Source: Pleurocapsa sp. CCALA 161 (lineage in GTDB: Bacteria; Cyanobacteriota; Cyanobacteriia; Cyanobacteriales; Xenococcaceae). From it: a stretch of 38,641 bases of DNA. The stretch spans positions 1-38,641 of the forward strand of contig NZ_PVWF01000049.1 of assembly GCF_003003995.1 (NCBI RefSeq). The letters run 5' to 3'. The position numbers and the translations under genes were made by a program. Each line of letters starts with the position of its first letter. Within the stretch, counting starts at the first letter, position 1. A model generated the notes under the pieces. That model saw only the letters and a program-made list of their open reading frames with translations. It searched no databases and was not told the DNA's origin. This document shows, one piece after another, positions 32,122 to 38,641 of this stretch.

Positions 32122-33111
32122 ATGCTAGAAACAACACCTCAAAATAAACCTAATGGTTTATTTATTGTTTGGAAAAACTATCAGCGAAGACCAGAAGTGC
32201 TAGCTTCTCTATTAAATTGTGAACTTAAATTCTTTCCTCATCTGTTTAAAAGTAAATATCTTCGACTTTTAGATTATTTATTTAAACTAGTGGTCAATAT
32301 TAAAGATATTCTGCTGATAAAACCTGATTTTGCGATCGCCCAATGTCCACCCACTTTTAGCGCCCTACCCGCATTAATCACCAAAACTCCTTACCTCATT
32401 GATGCTCACAACCCCTTATTTCAGGTAAAGATGTGGCAAAAATTGCCTTTTTCCCAAGCTATTTTAAATAATTCTCTGGGGATAATTGTCCACAATACTG
32501 AGATGTTTGAGCTAGTTAAAGGTATGTATCCCTCAGCATCACTGTTTACGATTTGCGATCCCATTAAGGCGATCGCGCCGTCTTCTCCTCCCAAACGCGT
32601 ATCAAAACAAATTTTGGTGATTGCCTCTTTCGATCCTTGGGATGAGCCTGTAGAGTTGCTGATCGAAAGTATGAGAAGACTCAGTGAATACAATTTTGTC
32701 ATTACCGCTGATGTCAACAAACTTGATGCAACAACTGCCAGCAGCTTACAACAGTTGCATAACGTTACTTTGACGGGATTTTTGGCAACCAAAGATTACC
32801 ATCAGGTTTTGTGTTCCAGCCTGGCTGCTTTAGTGCTAACTACTAGTGATGCTACCCAACCGAGTGGTGCTTGTGAAGCTCTATCTTCTGATACTCAACT
32901 AATTATTAGTCGCACTTCACTGACAGAAAAACTGTTTGGAGAATGGGCGGTGTTGGTTGACAATCAGGCAGAGTCAATTGCGGAGGCTGTTCGCTCTTTG
33001 TCAGTTCAAGAATTAAACCTAACTACACATCGTCAAAGATGGAATACGTCAATACAGTACGAAATTACTCGACTTTTAGAGTTAATTGAGAAACAGCATT
33101 GCAATCATTAG
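32122..33111 (+). CDS. Glycosyltransferase, GT-B fold (GT4-like)
   Basis: A 329-residue cytoplasmic glycosyltransferase. The N-terminal half binds the acceptor (KPDFAIAQCPP, YLIDAHNPLF, GIIVHNTEMFELV). The C-terminal half has the nucleotide-sugar Rossmann pattern (ILVIASFDPWDEPVELLIESMRRL, VTLTGFLATKDYHQVL, TTSDATQPSGACEAL). The E-x7-E region is replaced by PSGACEALSSDTQLI, as in many GT4 relatives. It probably adds one sugar to the repeat unit; donor and acceptor are unknown. No clear ribosome-binding site is present, and 210 bases separate it from the flippase gene. Confidence 0.75.
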   Translation: MLETTPQNKPNGLFIVWKNYQRRPEVLASLLNCELKFFPHLFKSKYLRLLDYLFKLVVNIKDILLIKPDFAIAQCPPTFSALPALITKTPYLIDAHNPLFQVKMWQKLPFSQAILNNSLGIIVHNTEMFELVKGMYPSASLFTICDPIKAIAPSSPPKRVSKQILVIASFDPWDEPVELLIESMRRLSEYNFVITADVNKLDATTASSLQQLHNVTLTGFLATKDYHQVLCSSLAALVLTTSDATQPSGACEALSSDTQLIISRTSLTEKLFGEWAVLVDNQAESIAEAVRSLSVQELNLTTHRQRWNTSIQYEITRLLELIEKQHCNH

Positions 33112-33532
33112 AATAGCTCATTATCTAAGCTGATTCATTAATCATTCACTTCAGCTTTATTAATCTAGTTAATAATTAAATTTGCAGGATAAGGGTATTT
33201 ATTTCCACATATTTTCTCTTAGTTGCGCAAATAATAATATATTGTAAAGTGCATATTATCAGAGTGGATACTAAGTTACAATCTTTACCTAAATATGAAC
33301 CACAATATAGTTAAATTACAATGACAGTATTTAAGCGAGAAAATTTAGGCAATCAAAGATTAGCTTAAACATAAATACGAGCTTTGAGGCAAAGTAAAAC
33401 TTTAAAAATAAAAGTAGTACTATTATCTTGCTACCAATTGACTGTAGATCGCTTAATCTGCAATCTAATTCATAATTCATCAGTGGCATTGTTGCCCTTA
33501 CGCCTTCTTTAGGACAATAGACATAAGAATAC
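33112..33532. other. Intergenic region, 421 bases
   Basis: AT-rich sequence without a convincing gene; the longest plus-strand reading frame with ATG is 15 codons (from 33321). A weak stem, AAGCTGA (33127-33133) with TCAGCTT (33151-33157), follows the end of the glycosyltransferase gene and could slow transcription. A purely A/T inverted repeat (ATAATAT/ATATTAT around 33236) is probably composition. No promoter boxes of quality were found. Confidence 0.5.
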
Positions 33533-34504
33533 ATGAGAGTTGTAGAAAACGAGATCCAAACCTTAAACAATGTCCAGCCTACTAAAATTGCTATTTGTGT
33601 AATTACCTGTTTCCGACCAGACGGACTCAAGAGATTGCTCGAGGGGGTGGCAAGACAAAAATTTACCAAAAATCCAACGCCAGATATTAAGCTGGTGATT
33701 GTGGATAATGATGCCGAAGGTTCAGCTCGAACTGTTTGCGATGAATTTGTGGGTCATCATGAAATACAGCTAGTATACGAGATCGAACAGCAAAGAGGCA
33801 TTCCCTTTGCTCGAAATCATTCAGTAGACCTAGCCAAAAATGATGTAGATTTTATTGCCATTATGGATGACGATGAAGTGCCTGCTGAAAACTGGCTAGA
33901 TGAATTGATGGCAGCTCAACAGGAGTTTTCTGCTGATATTCTGACGGGTCCAGTGACACCTCATTTTGTTAAACAACCTGCTGATTGGCTTAAGAGCTTT
34001 TTTGGCACTGGCAATTTAGCCAATGGACAAAATTTGTGTCACAACTATGGATATGCTTACACTAGTAACCTTTTTGCTAAGGCAGAATTGTTTCAGCATA
34101 TTCGTTTTGATGAGCAGTTTCGTTCTAATGGAGCGGACGATACTCATCTATTTATGCAGGTTTATCAAAAAGGATACAAGGCTATCTGGGCAGATAAAGC
34201 TTTGGTCACAGAATGGCTTCCAGCTAGTCGAACTAATTATAAATGGCTGTGGCAAAGAGCTTATCGACGCGGAAATGGATTCGCCTTTTGTGAATTGGTT
34301 CAAAATCGCTCGATAGGAACTAGAATTCAGCGATTTGCTAAAGGTGTTTTTCGCTTAGTCCAGGGTATATTAACGGCAGCTCTATCTTTTGGTAGTAAAG
34401 CAATATTCGTCAGAGGCATTCAAACTTCATTTTTGGGAGCTGGCATGATTACTGGCAGTCTTGGCAGTGAGTATCAAGAATATAGAACTATCCACCGTGT
34501 TTAG
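33533..34504 (+). CDS. Glycosyltransferase family 2
   Basis: A 323-residue GT-A-fold glycosyltransferase. The N-terminal domain has ICVITCFRPDGLKRLLEGV (21-39), VIVDNDAEGSA, QRGIPFARNHSVDLA and the metal-binding DDD (112-114) in IAIMDDDEVP.NWLDEL. After the GT domain, a helical C-terminus with hydrophobic stretches (about 275-310, FRLVQGILTAALSFGSKAIF) may lie on or in the membrane. It likely extends the lipid-linked oligosaccharide in the cytoplasm. Transcription may be independent, since gaps of 421 and 452 bases flank it. Confidence 0.88.
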   Translation: MRVVENEIQTLNNVQPTKIAICVITCFRPDGLKRLLEGVARQKFTKNPTPDIKLVIVDNDAEGSARTVCDEFVGHHEIQLVYEIEQQRGIPFARNHSVDLAKNDVDFIAIMDDDEVPAENWLDELMAAQQEFSADILTGPVTPHFVKQPADWLKSFFGTGNLANGQNLCHNYGYAYTSNLFAKAELFQHIRFDEQFRSNGADDTHLFMQVYQKGYKAIWADKALVTEWLPASRTNYKWLWQRAYRRGNGFAFCELVQNRSIGTRIQRFAKGVFRLVQGILTAALSFGSKAIFVRGIQTSFLGAGMITGSLGSEYQEYRTIHRV

Positions 34505-34956
34505 CTGGACAACCGCGCTATTTTAAGTAGCTAAGAAGAGTATAGGTGAATCCTTCCCCAGTCATGCTATTTGTCGTCAACATTTAAGAATTTTATCTCA
34601 ATAATTACTGTCATCAAGCTCATAGCTAATTTTTAACCTGAGCTGATCCAAAAAATTAACTCCCTGGTTAAATAAACTGTTAATTATTTGACACTCTGGG
34701 CTATTTTAATTGATGATTTGCTGATTAATAAAATCTATAACTATGGTGGCTTTTTTTCTCAGCATTTTTACCGATTAGTTATCGACATATTTATCAATCC
34801 AAGCTATTATGGCAATGACTTGGTGGTAAATATACTTAATAGTAAATACTTATAACTCATTTGAAACTTATTAGATTTCAACTCTAAAATTCAAATAACA
34901 GTTGGGTAATTGAAAGAAATAAGCAGTCAAAAAATAAAGCTGAATTAAAGTTAAAT
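34505..34956. other. Intergenic region, 452 bases
   Basis: The longest non-coding gap in the window. It is full of stop codons in the frames read and has no recognisable gene remnant. A TTGACA at about 34688 lacks a good -10 partner at the normal distance. A T7 run (about 34749) has no stem before it. I see no repeat or RNA structure of note. Confidence 0.5.
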
Positions 34957-36018
34957 ATGGGTGTAGCAATTATTACTGGTTCTGCTGGTTTGATCGGCTC
35001 AGAAGCCGTCAGATTCTTCAGTAGCTTGGGAATGGATGTTGTGGGTATAGATAATGATATGCGTAAGTTTTTCTTTGGAGAAGAAGCTTCAACCAAGTGG
35101 AATCGCCAAAAATTAGAACAAGAAATTAATAACTATCAGCATCGTGAAGTAGATATTCGCGATTACGATGCCATTAAACAAATATTTCAACACTTTGGTA
35201 ATGATATATCCCTAATCATTCATACAGCAGCTCAACCATCTCATGACTGGGCTGCTCAAGACCCTTTTTCTGACTTTACAGTTAATGCCAACGGCACATT
35301 AAATCTGCTTCAGGCGACTCGCGAATATTGTCCAGATGCGGTTTTCATCTTTACTTCTACTAACAAGGTTTATGGAGATTTACCTAACTTTTTGCCTTTA
35401 AAAGAATTAGAAAAACGCTGGGAAATTGAGGCGACTCATGAATATGCTCAGGGAATACCAGAAAGTATGAGCATCGATCAGTGCAAACATTCTTTGTTTG
35501 GGGCTTCTAAAGTAGCGGCTGATGTACTTGTACAAGAGTATGGACGTTACTTTGGGATTCGCACTGCTTCGTTTAGAGGAGGCTGTTTAACGGGACCTAA
35601 TCATTCGGGAACAGAATTACACGGATTTCTAGCCTATTTAGTTAAGTGTACCGCGATCGGCAAACCATACACTATTTATGGCTACAAAGGAAAACAGGTT
35701 CGCGATAACATCCACTCTTCAGATTTAATATCTGCCTTTTATGAGTTCTATAAAAATCCTCGCGTAGCTGAAGTTTACAACATTGGTGGTGGCAGAGAAA
35801 GCAACTGTTCAATGCTTGAGGCGATCGCCATTGCTCAGGAACTTTCGGGCAAAACATTAGATTACTCATATACAGACATTAATCGTAGTGGCGATCACAT
35901 TTGGTACGTTAGCGACTTATCCAAGTTTAAATCTCACTATCCAGATTGGTCACTTAAATACGATATCAAGCAAATTTTGTCAGAGATTTATGAAAGCGGT
36001 ATAGAAAGATGGAATTGA
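34957..36018 (+). CDS. NAD-dependent epimerase/dehydratase, CDP-paratose 2-epimerase-like
   Basis: A 353-residue extended short-chain dehydrogenase. The Rossmann NAD site is [11 protein letters not shown] (8-18), with D32 in GIDND for the adenosine ribose. Next come [17 protein letters not shown] and STNKVYGD (134-141). The segment that should hold the catalytic YxxxK reads FGASK, with F181 and K185. The block [19 protein letters not shown] and the C-terminal [15 protein letters not shown] match the CDP-paratose/CDP-tyvelose 2-epimerase group. It probably makes or modifies a nucleotide-activated sugar for the polysaccharide. It is separated by three bases from the next gene and coupled to it. 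Confidence 0.85.
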   Translation: MGVAIITGSAGLIGSEAVRFFSSLGMDVVGIDNDMRKFFFGEEASTKWNRQKLEQEINNYQHREVDIRDYDAIKQIFQHFGNDISLIIHTAAQPSHDWAAQDPFSDFTVNANGTLNLLQATREYCPDAVFIFTSTNKVYGDLPNFLPLKELEKRWEIEATHEYAQGIPESMSIDQCKHSLFGASKVAADVLVQEYGRYFGIRTASFRGGCLTGPNHSGTELHGFLAYLVKCTAIGKPYTIYGYKGKQVRDNIHSSDLISAFYEFYKNPRVAEVYNIGGGRESNCSMLEAIAIAQELSGKTLDYSYTDINRSGDHIWYVSDLSKFKSHYPDWSLKYDIKQILSEIYESGIERWN

Positions 36019-36021
36019 AAC

Positions 36022-36828
36022 ATGATTAATTTAGGAAAATATTCAATCTTAGGGATTAACGTTAATGCCGTCGATTACGAATCTGCGGTATCAAGCATTA
36101 CTAACGCAGCTAAAAATAAGCAGGCATTTGCTGTAAGTGCTTTAGCAGTACACGGGGTCATGACTGGTTTTCTGGATAGTACCCATGCTAGACGCTTGAA
36201 TGGTCTTGATCTGGTTGTTCCTGATGGGCAACCTGTAAGGTGGGCGCTATCTGGAATTTATAAAAAGCAGTTGCCCGATCGCGTTTATGGACCAAACTTA
36301 ACTCTTAAAGTAGCGGAATCTCTGGCAAGAGAAGGACTAAGCGTTTATTTATACGGTAGTAAAAAAGAAACCTTAGCAAAATTCGCTGATAACCTCCAAC
36401 GGCTTTATCCTAGATTTAAGATTGCAGGAATGGAAGAATCTAAGTTTAGAAGGCTTTCAACCGATGAGCGTTTAGAGTTAGTTGCCAGAATTAAGGCTTC
36501 TGGTGCTAGTGCAGTGTTTCTTGGCTTGGGCTGTCCTAGACAAGAAACTTGGGCTTATGAATATCGAAATTTACTCAACATTCCTATTTTGGCAGTTGGT
36601 GCAGCTTTTGATTTTCATGCAGGAACTTTACCTCAAGCACCAAAATGGATGCAGGACGCGGGTTTAGAATGGCTGTTTCGTCTCATTCAAGAGCCTAAAA
36701 GACTCTGGCAGCGTTATGCTATTCTCAATCCTCTATATGTCTGGCATGTTTTGCAGCAATATTTAGGTTTAAAGAAGTTTGCCCCAACTATGCCTGATGG
36801 TCAAGAAAAGATCGAGTCTTATGGCTAG
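36022..36828 (+). CDS. WecG/TagA/CpsF family glycosyltransferase
   Basis: A 268-residue membrane-associated glycosyltransferase of family GT26. Hallmarks are [14 protein letters not shown] with the catalytic aspartate D68, [32 protein letters not shown] and the C-terminal [30 protein letters not shown]. Family members transfer ManNAc(A) or glucose-type residues to polyprenyl-diphosphate-linked sugars. It is the last gene of the polysaccharide set and converges with rodA after 54 bases. Confidence 0.93.
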   Translation: MINLGKYSILGINVNAVDYESAVSSITNAAKNKQAFAVSALAVHGVMTGFLDSTHARRLNGLDLVVPDGQPVRWALSGIYKKQLPDRVYGPNLTLKVAESLAREGLSVYLYGSKKETLAKFADNLQRLYPRFKIAGMEESKFRRLSTDERLELVARIKASGASAVFLGLGCPRQETWAYEYRNLLNIPILAVGAAFDFHAGTLPQAPKWMQDAGLEWLFRLIQEPKRLWQRYAILNPLYVWHVLQQYLGLKKFAPTMPDGQEKIESYG

Positions 36829-36843
36829 TTAAGCAAGTAATCT

Positions 36844-36897
36844 GGCGATCGCCAAATCAAATTTATTGTTGATTAAACTTGATCAAACGCGATCGCC
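36844..36897. repeat. Two HIP1 palindromes able to form a hairpin
   Basis: GGCGATCGC (36844-36852) and GCGATCGCC (36889-36897) are complementary over 9 bases with a 36-base loop. They flank the stop codon of rodA, between two convergent genes. HIP1 is self-complementary, so any two copies can pair; a role as bidirectional terminator is possible but weakly supported. Confidence 0.35.
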
Positions 36898-38187
36898 ACG
36901 TACCTTTTCTCGATGGTTAGCGACAGACTCAACCAAACCGATGCTGATAAAGGTTGTTAACAGAAAAGATCTCCCGTAGCTCATCCAAGGTAGGGGAATA
37001 CCAGTAATTGGTGTTAATCCAATCGTCATACTAATGTTAATCACAATCTGAAAGGCAATTATAGCTAGAGTTCCGATCGCCAATAAAGAACCAAAATCAT
37101 CCTTTGCCGTAGCTGCAATCCAAAGTAAACGAACGCAAATTAGCCAAAAAAATGACACAAGAAGGATACAGCCAATAAAGCCAAATTGCTCGCCAACGGC
37201 AGAAAAAATAAAATCAGTATGCTGTTCGGGAATAAAATCTAGCTTAGTCTGAGTCCCTTGGTGCCATCCTTTACCCCAGAATCCACCCGCACCGATCGCA
37301 ATTCGTGATTGAATCAAGTGATATCCTCCACCTAAAGGATCTTGTTCGGGATCGAGAAACAGAGTTAATCGTGCTTTTTGATAATCTTTTAAGAGATTCC
37401 AAAACACAATAGCTAACTCCACCGCCCCTAAATTAATTATTAAAGCACTAAGGGTAGAAATTATTCTGTTGGGTAAAGTTAACCAGGCGATCGCCATTAC
37501 TAGTAAAACCCAAAGGATCCAGCCTGGAAGATAAAGACTATAAAGGATAGCTGAAAACAGTGGAGAAACCAGCAAAATCAGCCAGCCTATTTTAGCATTT
37601 GCCCAATACAGCATCGTGATGACGATCGCCCCAAAAACTAAAGATGTTCCTAGATCGGGCTGGATAAATACTAAACCCCAAGGAACAGCCGTAATGGCTA
37701 AAGTTCTCAGGATAGTTTTTAAATTCGTACCGTCCTGATTATGTAATAAAGCTGCTAAAGTAATTACCATCGCAATTTTGGCAAACTCAGAAGGCTGAAC
37801 ATTAAAACCTGCAACATTAATCCAACTTTGCGCCCCGTTTGCCGATACTCCTGTAAAGATTACGGCAATTAGAGAAATATTAGTTAGAGCATAAATCAAC
37901 CAGTGCCAACGCAGTAATATTAGATAATGCCAACGAGCAACAACCAAAGTAATAATTAATCCCACTGCGCCAAATAGCCAATGTTGGTAACTGTAGTTAT
38001 GTTTTCCAGCCAACTCGGTACTATAAATTGTAAATCCACCAAATACAGTTACCGCGATCACTGATAACAGTAATAGCCAATCAAGCTGCCGCCAAGGATT
38101 GAGCCAAAACCAGCCCTGTTGTCTTAAGGATCTAAGTTTAGACTTAACAGTATTTGATTTGCTGGGTTGAAGACGAGATTTAATCAC
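36883..38187 (-). CDS. rodA: Rod-shape determining protein RodA (SEDS peptidoglycan polymerase)
   Basis: A 434-residue SEDS protein with about ten membrane spans that polymerises glycan strands from lipid II during lateral wall growth, together with a class B PBP. Diagnostic stretches are GAQSWINVAGFNVQPSEFAK (residues after about 119), the FIQPDLGTSLVF span, the outer-loop segment QSRIAIGAGGFWGKGWHQGTQTKLDFIPEQHTDFIFSAVGEQFGF, and PLPWMSYGRS near the end. Features favour RodA over FtsW. The N-terminal 30 residues are basic and cytoplasmic. It is divergent from the nitrate-reductase-associated gene. Confidence 0.93.
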   Translation of the reverse strand: MIKSRLQPSKSNTVKSKLRSLRQQGWFWLNPWRQLDWLLLLSVIAVTVFGGFTIYSTELAGKHNYSYQHWLFGAVGLIITLVVARWHYLILLRWHWLIYALTNISLIAVIFTGVSANGAQSWINVAGFNVQPSEFAKIAMVITLAALLHNQDGTNLKTILRTLAITAVPWGLVFIQPDLGTSLVFGAIVITMLYWANAKIGWLILLVSPLFSAILYSLYLPGWILWVLLVMAIAWLTLPNRIISTLSALIINLGAVELAIVFWNLLKDYQKARLTLFLDPEQDPLGGGYHLIQSRIAIGAGGFWGKGWHQGTQTKLDFIPEQHTDFIFSAVGEQFGFIGCILLVSFFWLICVRLLWIAATAKDDFGSLLAIGTLAIIAFQIVINISMTIGLTPITGIPLPWMSYGRSFLLTTFISIGLVESVANHREKVRGDRV

Positions 38188-38379
38188 TTTATAACTAGAT
38201 AAATAGGTGAATATTAATAGTTGCTATATTTCACCCTAATTAAGGTACGCAACTAAATAACTACATATATACTTGACTATATTGATCTGCGATACTGCTG
38301 ATTTTATCGACTATTTAAATTTTGGCAAGTTAAATCGGTGTTGCTGATTGAATATTGAATATGATGAAAATTAAAATTG

Positions 38380-38641
38380 ATGGGAAGTATTAAACCTCAA
38401 CCACAAGAGCCAAAATCAACAAATTATTTTCAGTTTGAAGCAGATTTTGTTCACACTCTACAATGTATTCCGATGTTAGTCAGGATGAAGCTTGATAACT
38501 GTGGTGTTAAGCTAAAACTGTTTCACTGGAATCAATTTAGTCAAGCTGAACGCGAGACTTTAGTAAATTTGCCCTGTAACACTTCTAGTGAATGTCAGAC
38601 ATACCGTCAGTGGCTACAAAACTTAATCATTGCTAAAACTG
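38380..38641 (+). CDS. Nitrate reductase-associated protein (5' part, cut by window end)
   Basis: The first 87 codons of a gene that runs off the right edge. The sequence (YFQFEADFVHTLQCIPM, RMKLDNCGVKLKLFHWNQF, AERETLVNLPC) matches the small Nitr_red_assoc family (PF09655), often encoded near assimilatory nitrate reductase or molybdenum-cofactor genes in cyanobacteria. The function is not established. ATG 38380 is chosen; a TTG one codon upstream is also in frame. No canonical NtcA site (GTA-N8-TAC) was found in the 192 bases shared with rodA. Confidence 0.85.
   Translation, partial: MGSIKPQPQEPKSTNYFQFEADFVHTLQCIPMLVRMKLDNCGVKLKLFHWNQFSQAERETLVNLPCNTSSECQTYRQWLQNLIIAKT

Noticed and set aside
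29307-32332. HIP1-free, AT-rich stretch covering wzy- and wzx-like genes taken as a sign of recent transfer
   Set aside because: A similar HIP1-free stretch covers the core ndhCKJ genes (about 11.7-14.7 kb), so absence of HIP1 over 3 kb is not evidence of foreign origin.
33236-33261. ATAATAT/ATATTAT inverted repeat as an RNA hairpin
   Set aside because: The stem is purely A/T in an AT-rich gap and would be unstable; probably chance.
34688-34720. TTGACA as a promoter for the epimerase gene
   Set aside because: No acceptable -10 box lies 16-18 bases downstream; the nearest AT-rich hexamer is only 9 bases away.
38188-38379. NtcA-binding site upstream of the nitrate-reductase-associated gene
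   Set aside because: The only GTA in the spacer (GTACGCAACTAAAT) is not followed by TAC after eight bases.
1-38641. tRNA, rRNA genes, CRISPR arrays or prophage genes
   Set aside because: No cloverleaf with a GGTTCGA-type arm, no regularly spaced direct repeats with unique spacers and no phage-type proteins were seen on reading the window; short or divergent RNA genes could still be missed without a covariance search.

Overview
The window is cyanobacterial chromosome. It carries petG and cytM (photosynthetic and respiratory electron transport), the ndhC-ndhK-ndhJ block of the NDH-1 complex, the start of a nitrate-reductase-associated protein, and roughly one HIP1 palindrome (GCGATCGC) per kilobase (about 40 counted by eye). 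Base composition is AT-rich, and several starts are GTG or TTG. A unicellular or baeocystous, polysaccharide-producing lineage is plausible, but the genus cannot be fixed from this sequence alone.

Left part (1-5.8 kb): the 3' end of an IS200/IS605-type element with its hairpin RNA scaffold (1-77), then mostly housekeeping genes: trpB, a membrane-anchored TPR protein, ruvC, a YvcK/CofD-like factor and tsaE. The 38-residue gene petG sits on the minus strand with its own terminator, divergent from cytM.

Middle (6.3-22.5 kb): two small uncharacterised proteins (one GIY-YIG), a transmembrane Ser/Thr kinase with an Ala/Gln/Glu-rich linker, a membrane pentapeptide-repeat protein, an aldo/keto reductase, and a strongly translated 137-residue protein built on a 19-20 residue repeat. 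Next come ndhCKJ and a 974-residue fusion of a PlsY-like membrane domain to a rifampin-phosphotransferase/PEP-synthase-like module. These are followed by a CNNM/CBS transporter, an alpha/beta hydrolase, a PNPOx-family protein, and a pair made of a DUF1822 protein and a divergent sigma-70 factor.

Right part (22.7-36.8 kb): a double-FHA ABCG-type transporter, then an exopolysaccharide region of the Wzx/Wzy type. It holds an initiating sugar-phosphate transferase, a Wzc-type tyrosine autokinase, a Wzy-like polymerase, a Wzx-like flippase, two glycosyltransferases, a CDP-paratose-2-epimerase-like protein and a WecG/TagA glycosyltransferase. The first four genes are close together and probably co-transcribed from a promoter near 25300; the later ones are separated by AT-rich gaps of 210-452 bases. 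The window ends with rodA (minus strand) and, divergently, the start of the nitrate-reductase-associated gene.

The most unusual object is the PlsY-like/phosphotransferase fusion. Others worth attention are the sigma/DUF1822 pair, the phased-repeat protein, and the epimerase whose usual catalytic tyrosine is phenylalanine.
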